Below, piece after piece: positions 7,461 to 15,446 of a DNA stretch of 20,793 nt. The notes beneath the pieces were generated by a model that did not search any database, was not told the DNA's origin, and was given only the letters and a program-made list of their open reading frames with translations. The DNA comes from JBCBTJ01 sp964597685 (GTDB lineage Bacteria; Pseudomonadota; Alphaproteobacteria; Caulobacterales; Hyphomonadaceae). The stretch's first letter is position 1, and the number at the start of each line of letters is the position of its first letter. Location of the stretch: the NCBI GenBank assembly GCA_964597685.1, contig CAZQZC010000031.1, positions 1 to 20,793 of the forward strand. The letters are read 5' to 3'. The translations under genes were made by a program, and so were the position numbers.

Positions 7461-8350
7461 GCCCTATCCTCCTGGTCGCCAATCAAGCCCGCCTCGTCCG
7501 CCAGCGCCCATAGCCCGTCGCACACCGCAGCTTCGGAATCCTCGAATGTCGCATCCACGGACAGGATTCCAAGCGCGCGCCGATAGGCCTCGGCCATGGG
7601 CCCCGCGCCGACCAGCAAAACCTCGTCGCCGGGCTCGTAACGGGCGGCGCAATCGCGCCCGACCAGCACGCCCGTGAGCGCCGCGTCCGTATGCGCAGCA
7701 TCCAACTGACCCAGAATACGCGCCGCACGGACGGCAAAGGGCGACAGATCCACGTCCGCATCGACAGCCCGCTCGGCCCAGAGGTCGAATATCGCCGTGT
7801 CAAAGACTTGTTCGACGCCGTCCGGCGGCCTCAGCGCGCCATGGAGCAGGTGCAGCGCCCGCGCCTCGCCGACCAATTCGGTCTGGAACCACGCCACCCG
7901 ACCTTCCTTGAACAGGATGTGCTTCGTGTGCGTTCCAGGCATGCAAACCAAGCCGTCCGGGCGGTCCAGGCCGACGAGAATGGTCTCCTCCCCGCGCATG
8001 ACGTCGGCGGGAGACGACTGGGAGACGCCCGGCGCAACGTGGATGCGCCGCCCGGCGCTTTCGGCGCTGACGAGATCATCGCCCATCGGAAGCCTGCTGA
8101 GGTATCCCGCATCGACGAGCCCCGCCTCGCTGCCCACCATGCCGCAAGCGACGATTGGGGCGTCTGGCCAAGCGCCAAGCCAATCGCGCAAGAAGCCGTC
8201 AAGGCGCTCCCACGGATCGCCCCGCCCGGTCAGGACCCCGTCCTGCGCGCGATAAGGCGCACCCGCCTCTCCGTCTTCGTCAAAGACCCAAGCCCGAAAG
8301 CTCGACGAGCCCCAATCAAGGCCGATCAATGCAGGCCTTGTCTGATTCAT
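7457..8350 (-). CDS. dgoK: 2-dehydro-3-deoxygalactonokinase
   Basis: This 297-residue DgoK-family sugar kinase (PF05035) phosphorylates 2-dehydro-3-deoxy-D-galactonate with ATP in the De Ley-Doudoroff galactose pathway. Visible hallmarks are the N-terminal phosphate-binding LIGLDWGSSSFRAW (8-21), CGMVGSEAGL (69-78), DVMRGEET (116-123) and PGTHTKHI (138-145). The ATG at 8350 is preferred because it has a GAGGG ribosome site and puts the nucleotide-binding strand at residue 8; a TTG at 8413 would overlap the upstream gene. It starts 25 bp after the alpha-galactosidase stop and overlaps the lactonase start. The aldolase DgoA, often next to dgoK, is not here. Confidence 0.93.
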   Translation of the reverse strand: MNQTRPALIGLDWGSSSFRAWVFDEDGEAGAPYRAQDGVLTGRGDPWERLDGFLRDWLGAWPDAPIVACGMVGSEAGLVDAGYLSRLPMGDDLVSAESAGRRIHVAPGVSQSSPADVMRGEETILVGLDRPDGLVCMPGTHTKHILFKEGRVAWFQTELVGEARALHLLHGALRPPDGVEQVFDTAIFDLWAERAVDADVDLSPFAVRAARILGQLDAAHTDAALTGVLVGRDCAARYEPGDEVLLVGAGPMAEAYRRALGILSVDATFEDSEAAVCDGLWALADEAGLIGDQEDRA

Positions 8351-8375
8351 GCCGCCCGCCCTCTCGCTAATGAAC

Positions 8376-10484
8376 TCAATGTCGGTCGTCGGGCGCGTCA
8401 GGGGCGATGTCAATCAGGACGGCGCGGCCCGGCGGCAAAATGGGCAGGGGCAGGCCCGCGCTGGCCAAAGCGCTCGCCCGGACACGCAGCGGCGTGTCAA
8501 GCCACGCCGGCTGGCGCTTCGCGGCGGCGGACAGACACCGATCGGGCGCGAGAGCCGACACAATGACATCGCTCGCCTTGAGATGGCGGACCCGCAACGG
8601 CGCGGGAACGGCCGCGTCGCGATCCGTCCGCTGAAAGGCGCAAATCAAGGCGCGATCGCGGTCGTGCGAAAACACGCCAAGCGCGGTCAGCCCCGGATCC
8701 GGGTGCGGCAGCGCCAGCAGGACGCCACGCGCCATCCAGTCCCGCCGCGCCCTCCAGGCGGCGATATAAGCCTTCAGCATCGCGGCGTCTGCGTCCGACA
8801 GGGCCGCGGGGTCGAGTTCGAGACCAAAGCTCCCAAGCATCGCCATGGCCGCGCGGGCCTCGAGGTTGAAGCGCCGCCCGGTCAGGCGGCTCGTCTCCGG
8901 CCCAACATGGGTTCCCATAATCTCCGGCGGCAAGAAAACGCTCATCGCCTCGATTATACCCATACGGATATCGGGATCGTGCGCGTCGGAGATCCAGATG
9001 CGGTTGCACGCGGGGAGCCAGCTCCAATCCATCCGACCGCCGCCTGAGGCGCAAGCCTCGATGTCTAAAGGCGCGCCTCGCGCTGCACGGGCCTTTACGA
9101 GGGCGCTCATTGTCATCTGCGTCTGCGCCGCGTGTGTCTGGGGCGCGCCCGGCGCGTCGCGGTTGGCGTCCCATTTCAGAGCGGCGATCCGCATGTCGGC
9201 CACCAAATCGCCCATCGCGCCGCGGATCCAGTCGGCGCACGCCGGGTCGCTCAAATCGAGCGCGTATTGATTGCGGCCCAAGGGCTGGTCGAGGCGGCCT
9301 TGGATCCAATCCGCGTGGGTTTCGAACAGCGCGCTGTCGGCGGACACCATTTCAGGCTCCACCCAGAGGCCAAAATCCATGCCCTGCCCGATCACATGGT
9401 CCATGAGGGGGCCGAGACCGTTGGGATAGACCTCAGGCCGCGGCGTCCAGTCGCCAAGACCGCGGGACTCGTCCGTCCGGCGGCCGAACCAGCCATCGTC
9501 GAGAACAAATCGCTCAACGCCCAGGGCCGCGGCGGCGCTTGCTATGGTTTTCAGGCGGGCTTCGTCATGGTCGAAATCAACGGCCTCCCACGTGTTGAGG
9601 CGCACCTTGGGCGGCGAGGTTCCGCCGGCGACGCGCCGCGCCGCGGCTTGGAATCGCGCACGGAGGCCGTTTAGTCCGTGATCGGACTGGACGACGTAGA
9701 GCGCGGGGGTCGCCAGTGTGAAAGCCGAGCCGTCTTGCGCCCAGTCGAGCGATCCGACCATCGCCGCCGACAGGGCCAGGCGGCCCTCACGGCTCGGCGC
9801 AAGGCGCATCTCCCAATCGCTGGGGCACGCGAAGTGCGCGCCGACGACCGCGCCATGATCGTCGGCGAACCCCGCTTCGCCGGCCACGACGCCTGGAAAG
9901 GCGGCGTGGCTGGCGCGCAGGCCGGCCCGGCTCTCGAGCACAAGGCCGGCTCCGGTCAACGGCGCCCGGCGGATCGCGGCTTCTCCGGCCCAGCGTCCCG
10001 TAAGTACGAGCGCCTCGACGGCGCCGCCCGGCAGCGGCAGGCCGCCTGCATTGAGCCGCGTACAAACAGGTGCAGCTCCATCGACAAGGCGCTCGCCATC
10101 GCAGATCAGCACGCTGCGCATGGCGAAGACGCCCGTATCTCCCACGCCTTCAAACGTAACCTCGAGCCTCAATCCGCCGCTGCGGGCGTAGAGCAAGGTC
10201 AGGCGATCCGCCGCGTCGTCGCGAAGGCCCAGGAAGCTCCAGGGATCCAGCGAGAGGCGTGGCGCGTCCAAGCCCGGCGTCCCGCACCAGCCTCGCGCCG
10301 GATCGGGGAAGATTGGGATCGGTTCACCGTCGTCGAACAGGCCGTGGGCCCGTGGCGCGTCAAACAGGGCAGGCGCCAAATCGCCGTCAAGCACGCCACC
10401 GAAGTAAACGATGCGCGGCGCAATCGACGCCGCATCGATGATGATCTCCACATCGCCTGACCGAACCCGGCGCAGCGCAGACAT
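8376..10484 (-). CDS. GH36 alpha-galactosidase
   Basis: This 702-residue protein has full GH36 length. An N-terminal beta-supersandwich (about 1-290) is followed by the catalytic barrel with NTWEAVDFD (297-305), FVLDDGWFGRR (326-336), GLWVEPEMV (372-380), LKWDANRD with nucleophile Asp439, the CASGGGRMD block (478-486) and WISDAHDP with acid/base Asp500. It has no signal peptide, so it acts in the cytoplasm on melibiose- or raffinose-type alpha-galactosides after uptake. It is the first gene of the galactoside operon. Its ATG is only 2 bp after the leuB stop, with no clear ribosome site of its own, which suggests coupling to leuB translation or an internal promoter within leuB. Alanine in KWDANR replaces the commoner Met. 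Confidence 0.95.
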   Translation of the reverse strand: MSALRRVRSGDVEIIIDAASIAPRIVYFGGVLDGDLAPALFDAPRAHGLFDDGEPIPIFPDPARGWCGTPGLDAPRLSLDPWSFLGLRDDAADRLTLLYARSGGLRLEVTFEGVGDTGVFAMRSVLICDGERLVDGAAPVCTRLNAGGLPLPGGAVEALVLTGRWAGEAAIRRAPLTGAGLVLESRAGLRASHAAFPGVVAGEAGFADDHGAVVGAHFACPSDWEMRLAPSREGRLALSAAMVGSLDWAQDGSAFTLATPALYVVQSDHGLNGLRARFQAAARRVAGGTSPPKVRLNTWEAVDFDHDEARLKTIASAAAALGVERFVLDDGWFGRRTDESRGLGDWTPRPEVYPNGLGPLMDHVIGQGMDFGLWVEPEMVSADSALFETHADWIQGRLDQPLGRNQYALDLSDPACADWIRGAMGDLVADMRIAALKWDANRDAPGAPQTHAAQTQMTMSALVKARAARGAPLDIEACASGGGRMDWSWLPACNRIWISDAHDPDIRMGIIEAMSVFLPPEIMGTHVGPETSRLTGRRFNLEARAAMAMLGSFGLELDPAALSDADAAMLKAYIAAWRARRDWMARGVLLALPHPDPGLTALGVFSHDRDRALICAFQRTDRDAAVPAPLRVRHLKASDVIVSALAPDRCLSAAAKRQPAWLDTPLRVRASALASAGLPLPILPPGRAVLIDIAPDAPDDRH

Positions 10485-10486
10485 CG

Positions 10487-11542
10487 CTAAAGCTGCGCCA
10501 GAATCGCATCGCCCATTTGCGGCGTGGTCAGATCGCCGCCGAGGTCTGCTGTCCGCGCGCCGGAATTGAGCGCGGCGGCGACGGCGGCGAACACGGCGTC
10601 GGCGGCCTCGGCGCGGTCAAGCGACCAGCGCAGCGCCATCTCAAGGCTCAAAATCGCCGCACACGGATTGGCGATACCCCGACCCGCAATGTCAGGCGCG
10701 GAGCCGTGAACGGGTTCAAAGAGGCCGGGCGTCCCGGCGGCGCCGAGGGCGGCCGACGGCAGCATGCCGATTGAGCCCGTCAGCATTGCGGCTTCGTCGG
10801 ACAGGATGTCCCCGAACAGATTGTCCGCAAGGACGACGTCGAATTGTTTCGGATCCCTGAGCAATTCCATGGCGCACGCATCGGCGTAGAGATGCGCGAG
10901 GTCGACGCCTGCGCCGCAACGCCCATGGGCGGCCGTCACTTCGCGCCGCCAAAACAGTCCGGATTCCATGACGTTCGATTTGTCCACGGAGCAGACGCGC
11001 CCGGCGCGGCCCTTGGCCACCTCGAACGCGACGCGGGCGACGCGTTCGACTTCCGAAGCGGTGTAGACCGCCGTGTCAAAGCCCCGCGCCTCGCCGTTCG
11101 CGCCGTCATCGATGCCGCGAGGCTCGCCGAAATAGACCCCGCTCGTCAGCTCTCGGACGATCATTATGTCCAGGCCTTCGACGATGTCGCGCTTGAGCGT
11201 CGACGCGTCGACGAGCGCATCGAAACAGAAAGCCGGGCGGAGGTTGGCGAACACGTCGAGCCCCTTGCGCAGTGCAAGGAGGCCCGCCTCGGGACGCTTG
11301 CCGCGGGCGACGTCGGCCCATTTCGGACCGCCCACGGCGCCGAGCAGGACGGCGTCGGCGGCCTTCGCGCGTTCGAGCGTTTCTGCGGTCATGGGCGTGC
11401 CCGCCACATCCAGGCTCGCCCCGCCTATAAGGCCGTCGACCAGTCCAAGGTCCGGGGCGACGGCTTGGGCGACGCGGCGCGCCTCGGCGACGACTTCGGG
11501 GCCGATTCCGTCGCCAGGCAGGAGGAGAAGGGTTTGTGTCAT
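10487..11542 (-). CDS. leuB: 3-isopropylmalate dehydrogenase
   Basis: This 351-residue enzyme oxidises and decarboxylates (2R,3S)-3-isopropylmalate with NAD+ in leucine biosynthesis. It shows the full family signature: LLPGDGIGPEV (7-17), GAVGGPKW, LRPA, RELTSGVYFGEPRG, SVDKSNVMESGLFWR, the metal-binding DNLFGDILSDEAAMLTGS stretch, and FEPVHGSAPDIAG for NAD binding. The open frame extends far upstream to 12130, but that extension is antisense to the rRNA/tRNA methyltransferase gene and lacks family similarity, so the ATG at 11542 is taken. leuCD and leuA are not adjacent. Only 54 bp separate it from the divergent methyltransferase gene. Downstream it almost touches the alpha-galactosidase gene. 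Confidence 0.96.
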   Translation of the reverse strand: MTQTLLLLPGDGIGPEVVAEARRVAQAVAPDLGLVDGLIGGASLDVAGTPMTAETLERAKAADAVLLGAVGGPKWADVARGKRPEAGLLALRKGLDVFANLRPAFCFDALVDASTLKRDIVEGLDIMIVRELTSGVYFGEPRGIDDGANGEARGFDTAVYTASEVERVARVAFEVAKGRAGRVCSVDKSNVMESGLFWRREVTAAHGRCGAGVDLAHLYADACAMELLRDPKQFDVVLADNLFGDILSDEAAMLTGSIGMLPSAALGAAGTPGLFEPVHGSAPDIAGRGIANPCAAILSLEMALRWSLDRAEAADAVFAAVAAALNSGARTADLGGDLTTPQMGDAILAQL

Positions 11543-11596
11543 CGGATATCGCTCTAATGCTTGTCGCCGATCATTGCGATAGGCTTTGAAGCCGCC

Positions 11597-12400
11597 ATGC
11601 CAATCGTCGCCGTTACGTCGCCCGAAGACCCCCGCCTTGAGCCTTACCTGTCCGTTCGCGAACGGGACCTGGTGGGCCGCGACGGCCGGTTCATCGTCGA
11701 GGGAAAAGTCACGCTCGGCGTCCTTCTGGAGCGTGGCCGCTTTCCGCTGGAGAGCGTGCTGATCGCCGAGCATCGCCACGTGGGCCTGGCAGACCTGCTG
11801 GATAGGGTTCCGGGATCGGTCCCCATCTACGCCGCGCCCCAGGCGGTGATGGATTCCGTCGCCGGCTTCCCCATGCACCGCGGCGTCTTGGCGGTGGCCC
11901 TTAAGGCTGGGGCCCGGCCCGCCAGCGCTCTTCTGGAGACGTGCGGACCGCGCAGCGCGGTCCTGGTTCTCGCCGGTCTCTCCAACCATGACAATGTTGG
12001 CGCAGCCTTCCGCAACGCCGCCGCCTTCGGTGTCGACGCCGTGCTGCTTGACGGTGAATGCTGCGACCCTCTTTACCGAAAGGCCATACGCGTGTCCGCC
12101 GGGACCGCGCTCTGGCTGCCCTTCGCCCATGGCGGCTCCGCATTGGACCTTGTCGAGACGCTTAAGAGGACCGGCTACGCCGTTTGGGCGTTGACCCCGC
12201 GCGAGGAGGCGACCGCAATCGGCGACATGTCGCGTCCCGACAAGCTGGCCCTTGTGCTCGGGGCGGAGGGCCCTGGCTTGGCGGACGATTTGATCGACGC
12301 GGCCAGCCCGGTCAGGATCCCCATGGCGCCCGGCGTCGACAGCCTAAACGTCGCCACCGCCGGAGCGATCGCCCTGTCGCAGGTGTTCGCGCAGTCTTAA
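11597..12400 (+). CDS. TrmH/SpoU-family RNA 2'-O-methyltransferase
   Basis: This 267-residue protein joins an N-terminal L30e-like substrate-binding domain (about 1-105) to a C-terminal SPOUT methyltransferase domain. Its three knot motifs are clear: LSNHDNVGAAFRNAAAFG (128-145), LVLGAEGPGL (219-228) and IPMAPGVDSLNVATAGAIAL (241-260). The family uses S-adenosylmethionine to methylate the 2'-OH of a ribose in rRNA or tRNA; the target nucleotide cannot be told. The ATG at 11597 fits the family N-terminus better than a TTG at 11561. It is divergent from leuB. Its TAA shares bases with the stop codon of the convergent lipoprotein gene. Confidence 0.9.
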   Translation: MPIVAVTSPEDPRLEPYLSVRERDLVGRDGRFIVEGKVTLGVLLERGRFPLESVLIAEHRHVGLADLLDRVPGSVPIYAAPQAVMDSVAGFPMHRGVLAVALKAGARPASALLETCGPRSAVLVLAGLSNHDNVGAAFRNAAAFGVDAVLLDGECCDPLYRKAIRVSAGTALWLPFAHGGSALDLVETLKRTGYAVWALTPREEATAIGDMSRPDKLALVLGAEGPGLADDLIDAASPVRIPMAPGVDSLNVATAGAIALSQVFAQS

Positions 12401-13875
12401 TCGAGGCTTGAGACCAGGCGCGTCTCCCGGCGGGGGTCTTCCAACAGCCAATAGAGGACATTGTCCGTGAAAGACGGCGCCTGGGTGAGGCCCAAATGGT
12501 CGGCGAAGATGAACATGACCGAGGCCCAATCGATGGGCGATTCAAGCGTCGGACCCCATACGCCGCCAACCCGCTCGTCCATCAGCGCGCTGGAGCGCAG
12601 CACGGTGCCGTCGCCCAGCCCCCGTTCGGTGATGCGATAGGCGCCGGTTTCGCGATCGACGACGATTGTCTCCGGTGTTTCAGCGGCGTCGCCGGCGACC
12701 AGGAAAATCTCCGTTCCTGGCGGCGGAGAGGCGGGCGCGTCCAGCGCCTCATGGAAGGCGAGCGCCCGGTCGAGAATGGTCTCTTGCAGGCCCAGTGCTT
12801 CGGTGCGGCGCTCCTCATCGTCCTCGGCCTCCGGCAGGGCGGCGCGCAGGAACTTCACGTCCCGTTCTGCGCGGGAGGCGAGCCCCCATTCGAAATCCTC
12901 CCAGACGAGCGGATCGTAGATGTCCACCGGCTCGCCGTCGTCAAACACGATCGACCCGTGACGCGGACGCGGCAGCAATTGGTAGATCGTGGGAAACGTG
13001 CCGAGCAGCGCGGCTTGATAGAATGGCAGAATCGGCCGGCCGACATCGTAGCCGTCCACCAATTGTGTAAAGGCGTTTAGCGATCCCGCGTTCGGCGTGC
13101 CGACGAGGATCAGGCGCTCCACATCCTCCGCGCCCGCCCAGGTCAGGTCAGGCGTCGAGCCGTCGTCCGGCAGGTCCGCGTCGCCGTAACGAAGGTAATA
13201 GCGCCCAACGAGGCCGCCCATGGAATGGGCCACGATGTCGAAGCGAACCTCGGCGTTTTCGATGCCGTAAAGCTCTAAGTATCTGTCTTGGATGTAGGCG
13301 CGGCGTTCGTCGATAAAGGCCTTCAGCCTTTTGGCGTTTTCGACATTGTCGCGACGCCAATCATAATCGAACTGGAAACAGGTGAAGTGGTCCTCGCCAT
13401 AATCAATGGCGCCTAGCCCAAGCGCCTCGTCGCGATACCCGCCGACGCCGAGCGCTGACAAAATGCCGGCATAGGCGCGGATGTCGACGGGGATGCCCAG
13501 GATCTTGACCCGGACCTTGTCGAGCACGCCGTCGGAGCGAACGCTGTCCTGCAGCTCGCTCAAAGGGGCGGAATCATCGATTGGCAGCGAGATCAACCGC
13601 GCGCCCTCTGCAACGGACGGGTCGACCGCCCCAGGCTCGAACGCGCCCCAGACGCGCTGGCCCGTTTCGCTGTCGACAAGTTTGCTGCCCAGGATCCCGG
13701 GGATGACGATGATCGGATTTCGGTCGGGTTTGTGATATTGCGCCGAGCGTTCGTACAGGATGCGGAGATCGGGGCTCTCGTCGCGGCCCGAGGCGCAGCC
13801 TGCGGCGACCGCAAGGCTCAAGATCCAGATGATCGCTCCGCGTCGGCGATTGGCTGTGTGTCGATGCATCCGCAT
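12397..13875 (-). CDS. Lipoprotein of the LCAT-like (lecithin:cholesterol acyltransferase) alpha/beta-hydrolase family
   Basis: This 492-residue protein begins with a basic stretch and hydrophobic core ending in the lipobox LAVAAGC (Cys27), so it is probably lipidated and held in the envelope. The alpha/beta-hydrolase part (PF02450-like) shows PIIVIPGILGSKL (54-66, the oxyanion/lid region of LCAT-type enzymes), the Trp-containing FDYDWRRDN, the nucleophile elbow VAHSMGGLVGRYY with Ser218, and a late FADHLGL that likely supplies the catalytic His. Family members hydrolyse or transfer acyl chains of phospholipids. An acidic helical insert lies near residues 360-395. The start at 13875 has an AAGGGA site about 11 bp upstream; ATG 13869 is an alternative. 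It is tail to tail with the methyltransferase gene, sharing the TTAA. Confidence 0.8.
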   Translation of the reverse strand: MRMHRHTANRRRGAIIWILSLAVAAGCASGRDESPDLRILYERSAQYHKPDRNPIIVIPGILGSKLVDSETGQRVWGAFEPGAVDPSVAEGARLISLPIDDSAPLSELQDSVRSDGVLDKVRVKILGIPVDIRAYAGILSALGVGGYRDEALGLGAIDYGEDHFTCFQFDYDWRRDNVENAKRLKAFIDERRAYIQDRYLELYGIENAEVRFDIVAHSMGGLVGRYYLRYGDADLPDDGSTPDLTWAGAEDVERLILVGTPNAGSLNAFTQLVDGYDVGRPILPFYQAALLGTFPTIYQLLPRPRHGSIVFDDGEPVDIYDPLVWEDFEWGLASRAERDVKFLRAALPEAEDDEERRTEALGLQETILDRALAFHEALDAPASPPPGTEIFLVAGDAAETPETIVVDRETGAYRITERGLGDGTVLRSSALMDERVGGVWGPTLESPIDWASVMFIFADHLGLTQAPSFTDNVLYWLLEDPRRETRLVSSLD

Positions 13876-13987
13876 GTCTCGAACTTCCCTTCTTGTCGCC
13901 TGGCGCGCTGTCCAACGGCGCGTCGAATAGCACCGGTTCCAGCGCCGCGCAGCAAAACATTGCAATTGATCGAAGCCCGCGAGGCGG

Positions 13988-14887
13988 TCAGACTAATCCC
14001 TTGATGGCGCCCTCATTGGCGCGCATCACAGCCTCGGCGAAATCCATGAACTTTCGGACGCGCGCGGTCCGCCGCAGGTCACCGTGGGTCAGGATCCAGA
14101 TATCGCGCGACGGCGTGGGAGGACGGGAGGTCGCGCGCACCAAGCCCGGCTCGCGGTCGCCGCAGAAACATGGCAGCCACGTCAAACCCAACCCGGCGAC
14201 GGCGGCGGCCGTTTGCAGCGTGATGCCGAAGAAGCTTCCCCAGACGGGCGCGCGGGCGAACTCGGTCTCCTGCGTCCAGGCCGGAAACCCGTCATCGTCC
14301 TCACTCCAGCCGAGCCACCGGGCCCGCTCCGGATGACGGGCGAGATCTAAGCGTTCTAAGTAGTCCGGGCTGGCGTAGACTGTTGAATAATATGGAAAGA
14401 GCCGCTTCCCGAACAGGGATTGCGGGGGATTGTTGTCCAGCCTGATTGCGACATCGGCCTCTCGCCGGGCGACATCCAGAATGTCGAACGATGCGATGAT
14501 TTCGATCTCGATCGCCGGATACTGCGCAACAAATTCCGGCAGGCGCGGCGCGAAGGCCAAGGTGGCGATGGGATCCGGCATGGTGACGGAGATTCGGCCT
14601 GACAGATCGCTGTCTTGTCCGGTAATCCGCCGATCGACATCGTCGAGCTGGCGAGAGAATGTCGAGGCGGCTTGCACCAGCTCCTCGCCCGCCTTGGTCA
14701 GCGCCAGCCCTTCCGGCAGCCGGTCGAAGAGACGCGCGCCAAACGCGTCTTCAAGGCGCTCAATACGCCGGCTGACCGTCGAATGGTGGATGTTCAACGC
14801 ACGCGCAGCATTGCGCACGGTCCGAGAATTTGCGATTTCAGCAAGCGTCTTGACGTCTTCCCAGTCCAGACGGCGATTGCTCTGCAT
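13988..14887 (-). CDS. LysR-family transcriptional regulator
   Basis: This 299-residue regulator has a winged helix-turn-helix at residues 9-67 (LNIHHSTVSRRIERLEDAFG is the recognition region) followed by the linker helix and a periplasmic-binding-protein-like effector domain from about residue 90. The ATG at 14887 has a strong GGAGGA ribosome site 5-6 bp upstream, while an upstream in-frame start would lack one. The HTH with HHSTVSRRI and the effector-domain pattern resemble the sub-group that often controls single neighbouring genes. It is divergent from the small secreted protein at 15064, the arrangement in which LysR proteins commonly control the opposite gene. No effector can be inferred. 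Confidence 0.92.
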   Translation of the reverse strand: MQSNRRLDWEDVKTLAEIANSRTVRNAARALNIHHSTVSRRIERLEDAFGARLFDRLPEGLALTKAGEELVQAASTFSRQLDDVDRRITGQDSDLSGRISVTMPDPIATLAFAPRLPEFVAQYPAIEIEIIASFDILDVARREADVAIRLDNNPPQSLFGKRLFPYYSTVYASPDYLERLDLARHPERARWLGWSEDDDGFPAWTQETEFARAPVWGSFFGITLQTAAAVAGLGLTWLPCFCGDREPGLVRATSRPPTPSRDIWILTHGDLRRTARVRKFMDFAEAVMRANEGAIKGLV

Positions 14888-15063
14888 GCCTATCCTCCGG
14901 TGGCGCAAAAACGCACCACGCAGTCGCACAATTTTTTCGTGACATTTGGCGCCGACAGCGTCAATACACCGGGGTGATGCGTCGGCTGGGGATCAGAGAC
15001 ATCCGGCGATCACGCACAACAAAAAAAGCGTTCCTTCCCCAAACTGAACTTGGAGACCTCCCT
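14888..15063. promoter_or_regulatory. Divergent LysR / small-secreted-protein control region
   Basis: This 176-bp intergenic region should hold the promoters of both divergent genes and the LysR binding site. It contains TGAC at 14940-14943 and GTCA at 14960-14963, an inverted repeat with a 16-bp spacer enclosing the palindrome GGCGCC. The second arm overlaps a TTGACG on the minus strand that could be the lysR -35 element. Such overlap would suit autorepression. It is a candidate operator seen by eye only. Confidence 0.3.
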
Positions 15064-15381
15064 ATGAAAACGGTATTTGTTCGCGCCGCCATTGCGGCTG
15101 CAGCATTCGGCTTGGCCGCTCCGGCGGCGCTCGCCGACACCGGCGAAAACATCGACACCTGCCTGGCGGCGCTCGAGGCGAAGACAGCCGAAGTCGACAG
15201 CGACGCGACCTTCAAATTTCGCAAGGCCCGCGGCAGCCGGACGCAAGAGCTTCGCTTCCGCATGCGTCACGACGGCGGCAGCGACACGGTTGTCTGCAAA
15301 GTTAAGTCCGGCGAGATCGTCGACATCGAATGGCCGGCGGAATTCGCCCAAACAGCCGACGCCGACACGAGCCTGCAATAA
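15064..15381 (+). CDS. Small secreted protein of unknown function
   Basis: This 105-residue protein has a clear Sec signal peptide (1-24, cleaved after AALA) and a mature part of 81 residues with two cysteines (in DTCLAAL and TVVCKVK) that could form one disulfide in the periplasm. The central region alternates charged and hydrophobic residues (KFRKARGSRTQELRFRMRH), suggesting a small beta-rich fold. I do not recognise a family. A GGAG site 6 bp before the ATG decides the start. It is divergent from the LysR gene, which may control it, and is followed by an intrinsic terminator, so it is a single-gene transcript. Confidence 0.75.
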   Translation: MKTVFVRAAIAAAAFGLAAPAALADTGENIDTCLAALEAKTAEVDSDATFKFRKARGSRTQELRFRMRHDGGSDTVVCKVKSGEIVDIEWPAEFAQTADADTSLQ

Positions 15382-15412
15382 GCTCTGCTCTGACTTTGAA
15401 ACGGAATCGAAG

Positions 15413-15446
15413 CGCCGGGACTTTGGTCCCGGCGTTTCTGTTCTTA
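15413..15446 (+). terminator. Intrinsic terminator of the small secreted protein gene
   Basis: A 9-bp perfect GC-rich stem (CGCCGGGAC at 15413-15421, GTCCCGGCG at 15426-15434) with a TTTG loop is followed by TTTCTGTTCTT. This is a textbook Rho-independent terminator for the plus strand, 32 bp after the stop codon at 15381. Its T-tract runs into the purA stop codon on the other strand. On the minus strand the following bases are not T-rich. Confidence 0.85.

Noticed and set aside
5242..10460. Long open frames on the plus strand opposite the galactoside operon (for example 5242-5940 and 9678-10460).
   Set aside because: GC-rich third positions keep the antisense frames open. They show Arg/Gly/Ala-rich translations with no family features, ribosome sites or signal peptides.
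10844..11557. A 237-codon plus-strand frame opposite leuB.
   Set aside because: It is antisense to conserved LeuB motifs and has no recognisable protein features.
11543..12130. Open N-terminal extension of leuB of nearly 200 codons.
   Set aside because: It lies entirely antisense to the well-supported methyltransferase gene, and leuB has its normal family start at 11542.
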